Source: an uncultured Mycoplasmatota bacterium
Lineage (GTDB): Bacteria; Bacillota_I; Bacilli_A; RF39; UBA660
NCBI GenBank assembly: GCA_900546245.1
Contig: URBY01000002.1
Location: 1-63,528, forward strand
DNA length: 63,528 bases
Direction of reading: 5' to 3'
The notes beneath the pieces were generated by a model. That model ran no database searches. It saw only the letters and a program-made list of their open reading frames with translations, and was not told the DNA's origin. The position numbers and the translations under genes were made by a program. The number at the start of each line of letters is the position of its first letter. Positions within the stretch are counted from its first letter, which is position 1. This document shows, one piece after another, positions 16,366-25,131 of this stretch.

Positions 16366-18636
16366 ATGGCAAAAAAGAAACAAAAGAAAAAAGAAAATAA
16401 TTCTGGCTTTAAATATCCAATAGAGATAAAGGGTATTGTTTTTATCGTTATTGCAATTATTGGCTTTTTAGGATTTAAAGCAAATATTCTTGGAACGATT
16501 ATCAAAGGATTTGCAATGTTTTTAATGGGATCATTTGATTTTATAGTATTATTAATAATGCTTATTTCAGGTTTTTATATGCTTGTTAAAAGAGAAAATC
16601 CTAAATATTTTTCATCTAGAATGATAGGAATATATATTTTTTTAGTGGGTTTATTATCACTTGCTCATTTAAACTATTTAGATGTAAATAGTACTTTCTT
16701 TGATACAATGAAAAATACAATAGATGAAGTAATAAAATGTATTAATACTAAGGTAAGTTTTGCTGGTGGTGGAGTAATAGGTGCATTCTTTATATCAATA
16801 TTTTATTACTTACTTGGTAAGATGGGAAGTATAATAGTTATTAGTGTACTTATGTTAATTGGTGTTATTTTAGTATCAGATTTATCTATTAGTGATGCAA
16901 TTAGTAAAATAAGAGAAAAATTAAAGAGAAAGAAAGAAACATCTAATGAAGAAGATGATGAATATGAAAATGAAGAAGATGAAGAAGACTATGATGAAGA
17001 AACTGGTGAAGTAATAGATAAAAAAGCAAAAAGAAAAGCAGAAAAAGAAAAAATTAAACTAGCTAAAGCAAAAAAACTTTCTTATATAGAAGAAGATGAT
17101 GAAGAAGAGGAAGAAGTCATTCCTAAAAAACAAGAAGAAAAAAAGGAAGAAACTCCTGCTTCTAATAAGTATTTAAATTATGTACTTCCAGATCTTAGTA
17201 TACTAGATGCTGGTGATAATAATTCTAAGAAAAAAGGTCAAGCAAAAAATGAAGCTATGATTTTAGATAATGCTAAAAGACTAGATGGTGTACTTAGAGA
17301 CTTTGGTATAACAGCAAAAGTAAAAACTGCCCACGTTGGACCATCAATCACACAGTATGAATTAGAAGTTAAATCAGGAACAAAAATTAGTAAAATTAAA
17401 GCATTAAGTAGTGAAATTGCTCTTGCACTAGCAGCAACAGATGTAAGAATACAAGCACCTATTCCAGGCAAAAGTACTGTTGGTGTTGAATTACCTAATA
17501 AAATATCTACAGGTGTATCATTCTATGAAATGATGCAAGAACTTTTAAAAGAAAATTCTGATAATAAACTTCGTGTTGCACTTGGTAAAGATATAATGGG
17601 ACAACCTATATTTATGGATATTAATAAAACACCACACCTTTTAATCGCAGGATCAACTGGTTCAGGTAAATCAGTATGTGTTAACTGTATTATAAGTTCA
17701 ATACTTATGAGAGCAAAGCCAGATGAAGTTAAATTAATAATGGTTGACCCTAAAAAGGTTGAACTTACTATGTATAACTGTATTCCGCATTTATTAATGC
17801 CAGTTATAACAGATCCTAAGAAAGCATCAGCAGCACTTCAAAAAGTTGTTGATGAAATGGAAAAAAGATATGAATTATTTAGTGATTCAAAAACTAAAAA
17901 TATAGAAGGTTATAATGCTAAATTAAGAGCACAAAATGAATTATTACCAGTAGAATCGCAAAAACCATTATTACCTTATATTGTAGTATTAATTGATGAA
18001 CTTGCTGATTTAATGTTAGTTGCATCAAAAGAAGTAGAACAATCAATAATGAGAATTACACAAATGGCTAGAGCTGCAGGTATACATTTAATAGTAGCAA
18101 CTCAAAGACCGTCAACAGATGTAATTACAGGTGTTGTAAAAGCAAATATACCATCTCGTATATCATTTGCGGTATCATCTCAAATAGATTCAAGAACAAT
18201 ACTAGATCATCCTGGTGCTGAAAAATTACTAGGTAAAGGTGATATGCTTTATGCACCAATGGGAGCAACTTCTCCAACAAGAATACAAGGTGCATTTATT
18301 TCAGAAGAAGATGTTGAAAAGATTGCAAATAAAACAATTGAACAACAAAAAGCAGTATATGATGAAAATTTTATGAAACTTGATGAAGTTGGAAGTAAAA
18401 CAAGTATTGATAAAGATGATGTTGATAATGATGACCCATTATATAATGATATAGTTGAGTTTGTTATATCAACTAGAAAGGCAAGTGCATCATTACTTCA
18501 AAGAAGATTTAAACTTGGGTATAACAGAGCAGCAAGAATAATTGATTTACTTGAAGAAAGAGGTATTATTGGACCTGCTAATGGATCAAAACCAAGAGAA
18601 GTATTAGTAGATAATGACGAAGAAGATGAAGAATGA
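16366..18636 (+). CDS. ftsK: DNA translocase FtsK/SpoIIIE
   Basis: A membrane-anchored ATPase that pumps DNA through the closing septum. The product has 756 residues. Four transmembrane helices lie in the first 180 residues, followed by a very acidic and lysine-rich linker (about 190-270). The motor comes next, with Walker A GSTGSGKS at about 429-436 and Walker B VVLIDELADLM. The C-terminal winged-helix gamma domain (KASASLLQRRFKLGYNRAAR) reads polar DNA sequences. The start is ATG at 16366; the upstream GTAGGCG is a modest ribosome binding site. Its stop lies within a terminator. Confidence 0.97.
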   Translation: MAKKKQKKKENNSGFKYPIEIKGIVFIVIAIIGFLGFKANILGTIIKGFAMFLMGSFDFIVLLIMLISGFYMLVKRENPKYFSSRMIGIYIFLVGLLSLAHLNYLDVNSTFFDTMKNTIDEVIKCINTKVSFAGGGVIGAFFISIFYYLLGKMGSIIVISVLMLIGVILVSDLSISDAISKIREKLKRKKETSNEEDDEYENEEDEEDYDEETGEVIDKKAKRKAEKEKIKLAKAKKLSYIEEDDEEEEEVIPKKQEEKKEETPASNKYLNYVLPDLSILDAGDNNSKKKGQAKNEAMILDNAKRLDGVLRDFGITAKVKTAHVGPSITQYELEVKSGTKISKIKALSSEIALALAATDVRIQAPIPGKSTVGVELPNKISTGVSFYEMMQELLKENSDNKLRVALGKDIMGQPIFMDINKTPHLLIAGSTGSGKSVCVNCIISSILMRAKPDEVKLIMVDPKKVELTMYNCIPHLLMPVITDPKKASAALQKVVDEMEKRYELFSDSKTKNIEGYNAKLRAQNELLPVESQKPLLPYIVVLIDELADLMLVASKEVEQSIMRITQMARAAGIHLIVATQRPSTDVITGVVKANIPSRISFAVSSQIDSRTILDHPGAEKLLGKGDMLYAPMGATSPTRIQGAFISEEDVEKIANKTIEQQKAVYDENFMKLDEVGSKTSIDKDDVDNDDPLYNDIVEFVISTRKASASLLQRRFKLGYNRAARIIDLLEERGIIGPANGSKPREVLVDNDEEDEE

Positions 18637-18649
18637 TTCATCTTTTTTT
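18625..18649 (+). terminator. Terminator overlapping the end of ftsK
   Basis: GATGAA pairs with TTCATC around the ftsK stop codon, and seven Ts follow. Confidence 0.8.
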
Positions 18650-18709
18650 GTTTATAGGAATATTTTGATAATTTACCTTTTTTCTTTTACCAACAGGAAT
18701 AAAAATCTC

Positions 18710-18740
18710 TTGACAAAACACTTCTGGGGGGGGGTATACT
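18710..18740 (+). promoter_or_regulatory. Promoter with a G9 tract in its spacer (phase-variation candidate)
   Basis: Consensus -35 TTGACA (18710-18715) and -10 TATACT (18735-18740) are separated by 19 bases. The last nine (18726-18734) are all G. In DNA this AT-rich such a run is striking. Gain or loss of Gs by strand slippage would move the spacer between poor (19) and ideal (17) lengths and switch the following prepilin gene. Switching is inferred from known poly-G/poly-C spacer promoters; the boxes and run are read directly. Confidence 0.8.
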
Positions 18741-18774
18741 TAATATAGTAAGTAGAAAGTAGAGGGAGTAATAA

Positions 18775-19905
18775 ATGAATAAAAATAAGGGATTTACATT
18801 AATAGAGTTATTAGCTGTAATAGTCTTGCTTGCAATTCTTATGGTAATAGCAGTACCAAAAATATTAAATGTAATAGAAAATTCTAGGAAAAGTGCAACA
18901 GAAAGCAGTATTAAACTAGTAAAAGATGCGATAAAAACGCAAGTAACATCTGGAAGTATAATGGGAACAAATTTTACAAGTGATGAAAGTGGATGTTATA
19001 CATTTAACTTTGATGATCAAACAAGTGGCAACGCAAAGGAGTTACAATTAAAAAATAAAGAAAATATAACAGGAACAATAAAATATTGTAATGGAAATTT
19101 TACGAATAATACACTTTCCTTTGATGGACAAGATATGAGTAGTATAGTATGTAAAAGAGCAACCACATTACATACAGAAAATTGTACACAAACAGATAAT
19201 ACATATTATTGTTCAGGAGCAGGTTTCGCAGGAAAAACTATAACATATGGAACAGTACCAGGTAAAGAATTAAAATCAGGAGATGCATTTGATTGTGATG
19301 TAAATGGCGATGGAACATATGATGAAAATACAGAAAGATTTTATTATGTAACAGATATGAATGATAGTACAGCAGTATTAATATACTATAATAATGTATC
19401 AAAAGGAAAACCAAGTGATAGCACAACATATGCATATGATAAAAGTGGAAAAAATAATAATGGGCCTGTGACAGCAATAGAACAACTACCAAGTATAAGC
19501 AATTGGGAAAATATTAGTTTAATAAATAGTGAGAGATCATTAATGACTGAAACAGGAATGACTAGTACTGCAGCAGGTCCTTTACCAAATAATTTTAATT
19601 ATGCAGAAAAGGCAGCAAGATTACTTACTGTTCAAGAATTAAATAAAGCATGTAATATAACTGTAGAAAATATGACAAGAGGAGAACTAGATAAATGCAA
19701 TTTCTTACTTGAAAATACAAAATATTCAAAAGCTGATAAAGGAAATTGGGGATATTGGTTAGAAAATCCTCGTACTGAATATTCTGATCCAGTATGGGCT
19801 GTATATGGTTGTAGTCGCAATGTTAATAATTTTTCAGTTGATAATTATAATGATATTGGAGTTCGTCCAGTTATTGAAGTTCTAAAATCTAACATAAAAT
19901 ATTAA
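18775..19905 (+). CDS. Prepilin-type protein with large C-terminal domain
   Basis: A 376-residue surface protein. A short basic leader and the class III signal G-FTLIELLAVIVLLAIL are followed by a hydrophobic helix and a coiled region (to about residue 60). A long Cys-containing outer part comes next. The last 130 residues contain RLLTVQELNKAC, NWGYWLENP and a closing GVRPVIEV, a pattern seen in C-lectin/FGE-like domains of Bacillota surface proteins. The three Arg codons in the last 60 codons are CGT, CGC and CGT, while all earlier Arg codons are AGA or AGG, so this end may have a different origin. AGGGAG precedes the start; the G9 promoter lies upstream. Confidence 0.85.
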   Translation: MNKNKGFTLIELLAVIVLLAILMVIAVPKILNVIENSRKSATESSIKLVKDAIKTQVTSGSIMGTNFTSDESGCYTFNFDDQTSGNAKELQLKNKENITGTIKYCNGNFTNNTLSFDGQDMSSIVCKRATTLHTENCTQTDNTYYCSGAGFAGKTITYGTVPGKELKSGDAFDCDVNGDGTYDENTERFYYVTDMNDSTAVLIYYNNVSKGKPSDSTTYAYDKSGKNNNGPVTAIEQLPSISNWENISLINSERSLMTETGMTSTAAGPLPNNFNYAEKAARLLTVQELNKACNITVENMTRGELDKCNFLLENTKYSKADKGNWGYWLENPRTEYSDPVWAVYGCSRNVNNFSVDNYNDIGVRPVIEVLKSNIKY

Positions 19906-20046
19906 ATTTTAAAAAATAGTTAAAATTCGAAAAATTATATAAAAATACAAAATTTTAAAAAAGGTATAATATAATTTTTTGTTTTTTATTTACAATTTAA
20001 TTTATTAATGTTAAAATGTATTTAGAATAAAAGGGAGAGAAGAAAA

Positions 20047-20901
20047 ATGAATGATGTTTTTAATAATGTTATGACATTTATTAATAAAAATACATATTTA
20101 TTAATAGGAATATGTGTATTTTTAATACTTGTTTTAATTGGTTATCTTATTGATAATAGCGTAAAATCAAAAAGAGTAAGAAAAGATATAAAAAATAAGG
20201 ATCAGGTTCCTGAAAATATAAAAGAAGATATAATTAAAGAGGCAAATGAAAAGAAAGAAAAAGAATTAAATGTACAAATAGAAGAACCAAAGAAAGAAGA
20301 TATAATTAACCAAAATAATCAAAATATGGAAGTTAATGAAGATGAGGCTCCACTTAATTTAGATGCATCTTTAAGTATAGATAAACCTTTAAATTTGGAA
20401 AAAGATCCTTCACTTGATGATGTTAATAGTCCACTTAATATTGATAATAATATAAATGAACCTTTAAGTTTAGATACAAATTCATTATTTGATGAAGAAA
20501 ATAAACCAAGTGTAGCATTAGGTAATGATATTTTAGAAGATAATCTATCTTTGGATAATTCTGAAAAACCTATAGTAGAGTCTTCTATTAGTTCAGATCA
20601 AGATCCAGATGCTAATATAATGTTATCTAATAGTAAAGATGGGCTATATAGTAATGATAAAACGTTATTAGAAATATTATCAGAAGTTGATAGTTCTAAA
20701 TTGAATAATAGTGTTGATAATAAAACAATATTTGATAATAAACCTAGTATTGAAATAAATACTAATGTTGAAAAAGAAAAAGTTGAAATTGAACCAAAAA
20801 ATTCCACTGACTCTAGTGATAACGAACTAGATAACATAATGAAAAAGTTATCTTCAATGAATAACTCTGATGATGAAGATAATTATACGAATATATTTTA
20901 A
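20047..20901 (+). CDS. Membrane-anchored acidic repeat protein of unknown function
   Basis: A 284-residue protein, not recognised. One N-terminal helix (about 15-37) is followed by a short basic stretch and then a long low-complexity tail rich in Asp, Asn, Ser and Leu. Within it a short unit of the form PL(N/S)(L/I)(D/E) recurs about five times (roughly residues 98-185), so the tail is probably disordered. No cysteine is present after the helix. AGGGAGAG precedes the start. The gene stands alone between two terminators. Tail orientation cannot be settled, although basic residues just after the helix favour the cytoplasm. Confidence 0.7.
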   Translation: MNDVFNNVMTFINKNTYLLIGICVFLILVLIGYLIDNSVKSKRVRKDIKNKDQVPENIKEDIIKEANEKKEKELNVQIEEPKKEDIINQNNQNMEVNEDEAPLNLDASLSIDKPLNLEKDPSLDDVNSPLNIDNNINEPLSLDTNSLFDEENKPSVALGNDILEDNLSLDNSEKPIVESSISSDQDPDANIMLSNSKDGLYSNDKTLLEILSEVDSSKLNNSVDNKTIFDNKPSIEINTNVEKEKVEIEPKNSTDSSDNELDNIMKKLSSMNNSDDEDNYTNIF

Positions 20902-20925
20902 AAAGGGTAAAACCTTTTTATTTTG
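20900..20925 (+). terminator. Terminator after the acidic repeat protein gene
   Basis: A 7-bp stem (AAAAAGG with CCTTTTT) is followed by TATTTTG. It is a modest terminator. Confidence 0.6.
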
Positions 20926-20988
20926 TACGAATGTATTTAATGTGATATAATTTTGTTGTATAGAAAAAATTATAAATTGGAGCGAATT

Positions 20989-21687
20989 ATGAAAAAAATA
21001 AAAGTATTTATGTTTCTCTTCTCAATTTTATTACTTTCTGGTTGTTCAGTAGAATATGATCTTACATTAAATGATGATTTAACTGTTAATGAAAAAGTAG
21101 TTGCAACAGAAAAAACTAAAAGAATGGAGTCATATACAAGGCAGAAGGACAAACAAGCTGTAAATTACTTGTTTGATATGTATAAAAGACCAAATGAGGA
21201 TATTTCTATAACATCAAGAGAAAATAATAGTGATACTATTGCGGTTGCTTTAACACAACATGATTCTATTGAAGATTATGCATCTAAATTTAAAAGTGAT
21301 ATCTTTGATGAAATTAAAATTACTAAAGACAATGATGTTATTACATTTAAAGCGGTTCAAAGTAATTTATTATCATCAGATGGTACATCAAACCTTTTAT
21401 ATGATGATGTTAAAGTAAATATAACTATTCCGTTTGAGGTAGTAAAAAATAATGCAGATAGTGTTAGTAAAAATACTTATACATGGAATATAAATAAATC
21501 AAGTGAATATAAAACTATTGAATTTTCTTATAAAGAAAATATAAAGAAAGATAAAATTAATGTTAGTGTAAATAATAAAGTTTATAATATAAATTATGGA
21601 GTTGTTATAGCAGTCAGTATTGTTATAATAATTGGTGCGATTGTATTATTTGTATACATAAAAAACAAGAAAAATAATGTGGTTTAG
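20989..21687 (+). CDS. Lipoprotein with a C-terminal membrane helix
   Basis: A 232-residue exported protein. The start at 20989 is chosen because TTGGAG precedes it and the signal peptide begins there; the open frame extends further back without a ribosome site. Its lipobox is LLSGC, with the Cys to be lipidated near residue 20. A beta-rich domain follows, and a second membrane helix near residues 200-222 with a basic tail, so the protein would be held at both ends. A -10 box is at 20946-20951. It directly precedes cdaA (8 bases), which suggests cotranscription with the c-di-AMP genes. No specific family recognised. Confidence 0.75.
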   Translation: MKKIKVFMFLFSILLLSGCSVEYDLTLNDDLTVNEKVVATEKTKRMESYTRQKDKQAVNYLFDMYKRPNEDISITSRENNSDTIAVALTQHDSIEDYASKFKSDIFDEIKITKDNDVITFKAVQSNLLSSDGTSNLLYDDVKVNITIPFEVVKNNADSVSKNTYTWNINKSSEYKTIEFSYKENIKKDKINVSVNNKVYNINYGVVIAVSIVIIIGAIVLFVYIKNKKNNVV

Positions 21688-21695
21688 GAGGATTT

Positions 21696-22517
21696 ATGAG
21701 TTTTGAGAATTTTTTGACAATATTTAAAAAGATAGTTGATATATGTTTAGTATGGATTGTATTTTACTATGTACTAAAAAATGTAAGAAAAAATGTAAAA
21801 TTTTCACTTTTGTTTAAAGGGATACTTGCAATTATAATTATTAAAATAATAAGTGATTATTTTGGTCTTACAACAATAGGATTATTGTTTGAATATGTTA
21901 TTTCATGGGGACCAATTGCAATTATAGTAATATTTCAACCTGAAATTAGAAGTGTTTTAGAGCAATTAGGTAGAACACATTTACTTGGTAGACATAAAAC
22001 ATTAACTGTTTCAGAAAGAGAAAAACTAGTTTCTGAAATAGGCTTATCCGTAGATTATTTAAGAAAAAATAGAATAGGTGCTTTAATAGTTATAGAAAGA
22101 GATACTTCGTTATCAGAATATATTGAAAGAAGCAAAAAAATATATGCGGAAATATCAAATGAATTATTAGATGCAATATTCTTCCCAGATAATCCACTTC
22201 ATGATGGTGGTGTAATAATACAAGGTGATAAAATATCTTGTGCAGGAGCAGTATTCCCAACAACAGTTGATATGAAATTTAGTAAAAGACTAGGTACTCG
22301 TCATAGAGCTGCTATAGGTATATCAGAGGAATCTGATTGTCTTGCAATAATTGTTTCTGAAGAAACAGGTAGAGTATCACTTGCTGTAGGTGGTAAATTA
22401 AATTACAACTTATCAGTAGATGAATTAAAATTAATGATTTTAGATGAATTAATGCCAAAATCTGAAACATTTGTAGTAGAAAGTGATGAGGAGGATGACA
22501 TAGATGAAATTAATTAA
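21696..22517 (+). CDS. cdaA: Diadenylate cyclase CdaA
   Basis: Makes c-di-AMP, which controls potassium and osmolyte transport and wall homeostasis. The 273-residue product has three N-terminal membrane helices and a cytoplasmic DAC domain. The catalytic motifs are visible: a DGG (family DGA) in NPLHDGGVIIQ and RHR in LGTRHRAAIG. AGGAGG precedes the start. The downstream gene cdaR overlaps it by 14 bases, the usual regulator arrangement. The expected third gene glmM is not in the window. Confidence 0.95.
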   Translation: MSFENFLTIFKKIVDICLVWIVFYYVLKNVRKNVKFSLLFKGILAIIIIKIISDYFGLTTIGLLFEYVISWGPIAIIVIFQPEIRSVLEQLGRTHLLGRHKTLTVSEREKLVSEIGLSVDYLRKNRIGALIVIERDTSLSEYIERSKKIYAEISNELLDAIFFPDNPLHDGGVIIQGDKISCAGAVFPTTVDMKFSKRLGTRHRAAIGISEESDCLAIIVSEETGRVSLAVGGKLNYNLSVDELKLMILDELMPKSETFVVESDEEDDIDEIN

Positions 22518-23835
22518 GAGATTTTTTAGATTTATAGATAAAAAAATAATAATTCCAATAACAAAGTTTTTTGTATCAATTGGAGAAAAATTAAAAGTAA
22601 CAGATAAGCCTTTAGAAAAGGCCTTATCTAAAAAAAGTAGTATTATAATTTTATCATTAGTGCTTGCAATTATTGTTTTCTTTATAATTGATAGAGAAAA
22701 TACAACATTACTTGAAACAAATGCAGAAGTATTATATGATATACCTCTTTCTGCAACTTATAATGATGAAGAATATGTAGTTGAAGGTCTTCCTGAAACC
22801 GTAGATATAACATTAATTGGTACAAAGGCAAATCTTTATTTAGCAAAACAACTTCCAACACAAGATGTTACTGTTGATTTGAGTGATTTAAAGCCTGGTG
22901 TTCATAAAGTAAACTTAAAATATAAACAATCAATAACCTCAGTTGAATATAAACTTGATCCATCAGTAGTAACTGTAGTTGTTAGTTCAAAAAAATCAGA
23001 AACAAGAAGTATTGAATCTGATATTGTTAATCTAAAAAAATTAGATTCTAAATTAGCAATTAATAGTACAAAATTAGATACCGATGAAGTAATAATAAAA
23101 GGAACAGAAGATAGTTTAGCAAAAGTATCAACAATTAAAGCATTAGTTAATGTAAGTAATATGGTTGATCCAAAAGCAGGAACTAACACTTTAAGAGATA
23201 TTCCATTAATTGCGTATGATGAAAATGGAGAAAAAGTAGATGTAGAAATGGTTCCATCAAAAGTAACTGCAACTATTCAAATAGAATCACCAAGTAAATC
23301 AGTGCCACTTGAAGTAGAACCAGTTGGTAATGTAATTTTTGGTAAAGCAATCAAAAATATGACTACAAATGTTCAGAAAGTAACAATTTATGGTAGTTCA
23401 AAAGTATTAGATAATACAAATAGTATTAAAGTTAAAGTAGATGTAAATAATTTAAAATCTAATAAAGACTATACTGTTACAATAAAGAAACCAACAGGTA
23501 TTAGAGAAATATCAGAAAAAGTTGTAACTGTAAAAATTGAATTAGATGATGAAGTTACAACAGAACTTTCTGGTGTAAAATTAGGCGTTGTAAACTTAGG
23601 ATCTAATTATACTGCACAGGCAACAAGTGAAAATGCGACAGAAGTAACAGTTATATTAAAAGGTGTTGAATCAATTATCAAGAATATAACAACAACTGAT
23701 GTTGAGGCATATGTTGATCTTGAAGGATTAGGTGCAGGAGATCATGAAGTAGAAATTAAAGTAAAAGGAAATGATCCAAAAGTTAATTATTCATCAAAAG
23801 TAACTAAAACAATAATAAGAATCGCTGAAAAATAG
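22504..23835 (+). CDS. cdaR: CdaA regulator CdaR (YbbR-domain protein)
   Basis: A membrane-anchored extracellular protein that modulates CdaA. The 443-residue product has one membrane helix (about 45-63) followed by four YbbR-like repeats of about 80 residues, each beta-rich and carrying VxVxxxxLxxG-type strands. The start lies inside the cdaA end and is preceded by GAGGAGGATG, so translation is coupled. A terminator follows immediately. Repeat count is by eye. Confidence 0.9.
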   Translation: MKLIKRFFRFIDKKIIIPITKFFVSIGEKLKVTDKPLEKALSKKSSIIILSLVLAIIVFFIIDRENTTLLETNAEVLYDIPLSATYNDEEYVVEGLPETVDITLIGTKANLYLAKQLPTQDVTVDLSDLKPGVHKVNLKYKQSITSVEYKLDPSVVTVVVSSKKSETRSIESDIVNLKKLDSKLAINSTKLDTDEVIIKGTEDSLAKVSTIKALVNVSNMVDPKAGTNTLRDIPLIAYDENGEKVDVEMVPSKVTATIQIESPSKSVPLEVEPVGNVIFGKAIKNMTTNVQKVTIYGSSKVLDNTNSIKVKVDVNNLKSNKDYTVTIKKPTGIREISEKVVTVKIELDDEVTTELSGVKLGVVNLGSNYTAQATSENATEVTVILKGVESIIKNITTTDVEAYVDLEGLGAGDHEVEIKVKGNDPKVNYSSKVTKTIIRIAEK

Positions 23836-23846
23836 CGATTTTTTTC
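23820..23846 (+). terminator. Terminator after cdaR
   Basis: A 7-bp stem (AATCGCT with AGCGATT) overlaps the cdaR stop codon and runs into a stretch of Ts. Confidence 0.9.
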
Positions 23847-23855
23847 TTATATTTA

Positions 23856-23940
23856 TTGACATTATAAACAAATTTTAGTAAAATTTTAATTGGTACATTT
23901 ATAAAACCCCACATATAGATTGACTGTGGGAGGTTAATCT
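23856..23940 (+). promoter_or_regulatory. rplM-rpsI promoter and L13 leader
   Basis: TTGACA (23856-23861), a 17-base spacer and TAAAAT (23879-23884) make a strong promoter. The short transcribed leader folds as CCCCAC (23907-23912) with GTGGG (23926-23930), and the right arm runs into GGGAGG, the ribosome binding site. This matches the position and shape of the L13 leader known from Bacillota, in which L13 controls its own operon. I recognise it by layout, not by a covariance search. Confidence 0.75.
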
Positions 23941-24393
23941 ATGAGAGAAAGGGAAGAATTTATGAAAACATTTATGGCAAAACCAGCCGAAATTAAACGT
24001 GATTGGTATGTTATTGATGCAACTGGTATCAGTTTAGGTAGAGTTGCTACAAAAGCTGCTAATGTATTACGTGGAAAACACAAAGCAATATATACACCTA
24101 ATGTTGATTGTGGAGATTATGTAATAGTAATCAATGCTGATAAGGTTAAACTTACAGGAAATAAACTTGAACAAAAAATGTATTATAATCACAGTGGATA
24201 CACTGGTGGATTAAGAGAAAGAACAGCTAAAGTAATGCTTGAACAATATCCTGAAGAAATGATGGAAAGAGCTATTAAGGGAATGCTTCCTCATAATAGA
24301 CTTGGTCGTAAAATGGGTAAAAAATTATTTGTTTATAGAGGAAACGAACATAAACATATTGCTCAACAACCAAAAGAAATGAAAGTAGACTAG
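23941..24393 (+). CDS. rplM: 50S ribosomal protein L13
   Basis: Early-assembly 23S rRNA-binding protein. Two in-frame starts compete. The ATG at 23941 is served by GGGAGG, 7 bases upstream, and gives an unusual seven-residue N-terminal extension. The ATG at 23962 gives MKTFMAKP, which matches the family start, and has AGGGAAG before it. I keep 23941 but consider 23962 about as likely. Core motifs include WYVIDATG, GRVATKAANVLRGKHK and MLPHNRLGRK. rpsI follows. Confidence 0.95.
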   Translation: MREREEFMKTFMAKPAEIKRDWYVIDATGISLGRVATKAANVLRGKHKAIYTPNVDCGDYVIVINADKVKLTGNKLEQKMYYNHSGYTGGLRERTAKVMLEQYPEEMMERAIKGMLPHNRLGRKMGKKLFVYRGNEHKHIAQQPKEMKVD

Positions 24394-24404
24394 GGAGGAA
24401 AATT

Positions 24405-24821
24405 ATGGCAAATAAAATTTATTATGGTACAGGTCATCGTAAATCTTCAATAGCAAAGGTTAGAATGACTTCTGGTAAAGGAAATATCACTATTAATGGT
24501 AGAGATGTTAATGAATATTTACCATTTCCAACATTAGTTATGGATTTAAAACAACCACTTGAAGCAACTAATACATTAGATAAATTTGATATCGATGTAA
24601 CAGTTTCTGGTGGAGGATTCTCAGGACAAACAGGAGCAATCCGTTTAGGAATTACAAGAGCATTATTAGAATATGATAAAAATACAGATCCATCAAGCGA
24701 AACTTCATTTAGAAGAATATTAAAAGCTAAAGGATTTATTACAAGAGATTCAAGAATTAAAGAACGTAAGAAACCAGGTCTTAAGAAAGCACGTAAGGCA
24801 CCACAATTCAGTAAACGTTAA
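24405..24821 (+). CDS. rpsI: 30S ribosomal protein S9
   Basis: S9 sits in the 30S head, and its basic C-terminal tail reaches the P-site tRNA. The product has 138 residues, slightly long through its N-terminus. Features are YYGTGHRKSSIAKVR at the start, GGGFSGQTGAIRLGI in the middle and the closing KKPGLKKARKAPQFSKR. GGGAGG precedes the start. It is cotranscribed with rplM, the universal pairing. Confidence 0.98.
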   Translation: MANKIYYGTGHRKSSIAKVRMTSGKGNITINGRDVNEYLPFPTLVMDLKQPLEATNTLDKFDIDVTVSGGGFSGQTGAIRLGITRALLEYDKNTDPSSETSFRRILKAKGFITRDSRIKERKKPGLKKARKAPQFSKR

Positions 24822-24833
24822 TATTGCAAAGAA

Positions 24834-24860
24834 AAAAGAAAGCTCATGCTTTCTTTTTTT
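24834..24860. terminator. Bidirectional terminator after rpsI
   Basis: An 8-bp stem (AAGAAAGC with GCTTTCTT) with a TCAT loop is flanked by an A-run and a T-run. It also serves the convergent minus-strand gene ending at 24859. Confidence 0.9.
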
Positions 24861-25086
24861 AGTTTATTAAATTGTTTTTTGTAATATACCCAATTACAAT
24901 ACCATTAGACACAAAATATAGTTTATCATTAAAGGATAGATTGTGTGAAAATAAGAAGTTTTTACATTCATCAATAATTTTCTTTTCTTTTTTTTGTTTA
25001 GTATTTATATCACTCGCAAATTCATAGTTATTGTTTAAGAACAAATAAATATAATTACTATTTAAAATTCTAAAACCATTAAACAT
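24859..25086 (-). CDS. Small protein of unknown function, downstream of the phospholipase-like gene
   Basis: A 75-residue protein that I do not recognise. I use the ATG at 25086 because GGTGAT (plus-strand ATCACC, 25090-25095) precedes it; an earlier ATG at 25119 has no ribosome binding site. The sequence is mixed charged and aromatic with no membrane helix. A C-terminal strand pair (LYFVSNGIVIGYITKNN) could suit a small SH3-like or ligand-binding fold. It follows the 25132 gene in the same direction and shares its terminator. Confidence 0.5.
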   Translation of the reverse strand: MFNGFRILNSNYIYLFLNNNYEFASDINTKQKKEKKIIDECKNFLFSHNLSFNDKLYFVSNGIVIGYITKNNLIN

Positions 25087-25131
25087 ATTATCACCATTAA
25101 TATGCTTAACATTAATCATAAAAAATATACA

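Noticed and set aside
18775..19905. Complete diversity-generating retroelement
   Set aside because: No reverse transcriptase or template repeat within the window; only the target-like C-terminus and odd codons, kept as a lower-grade finding.
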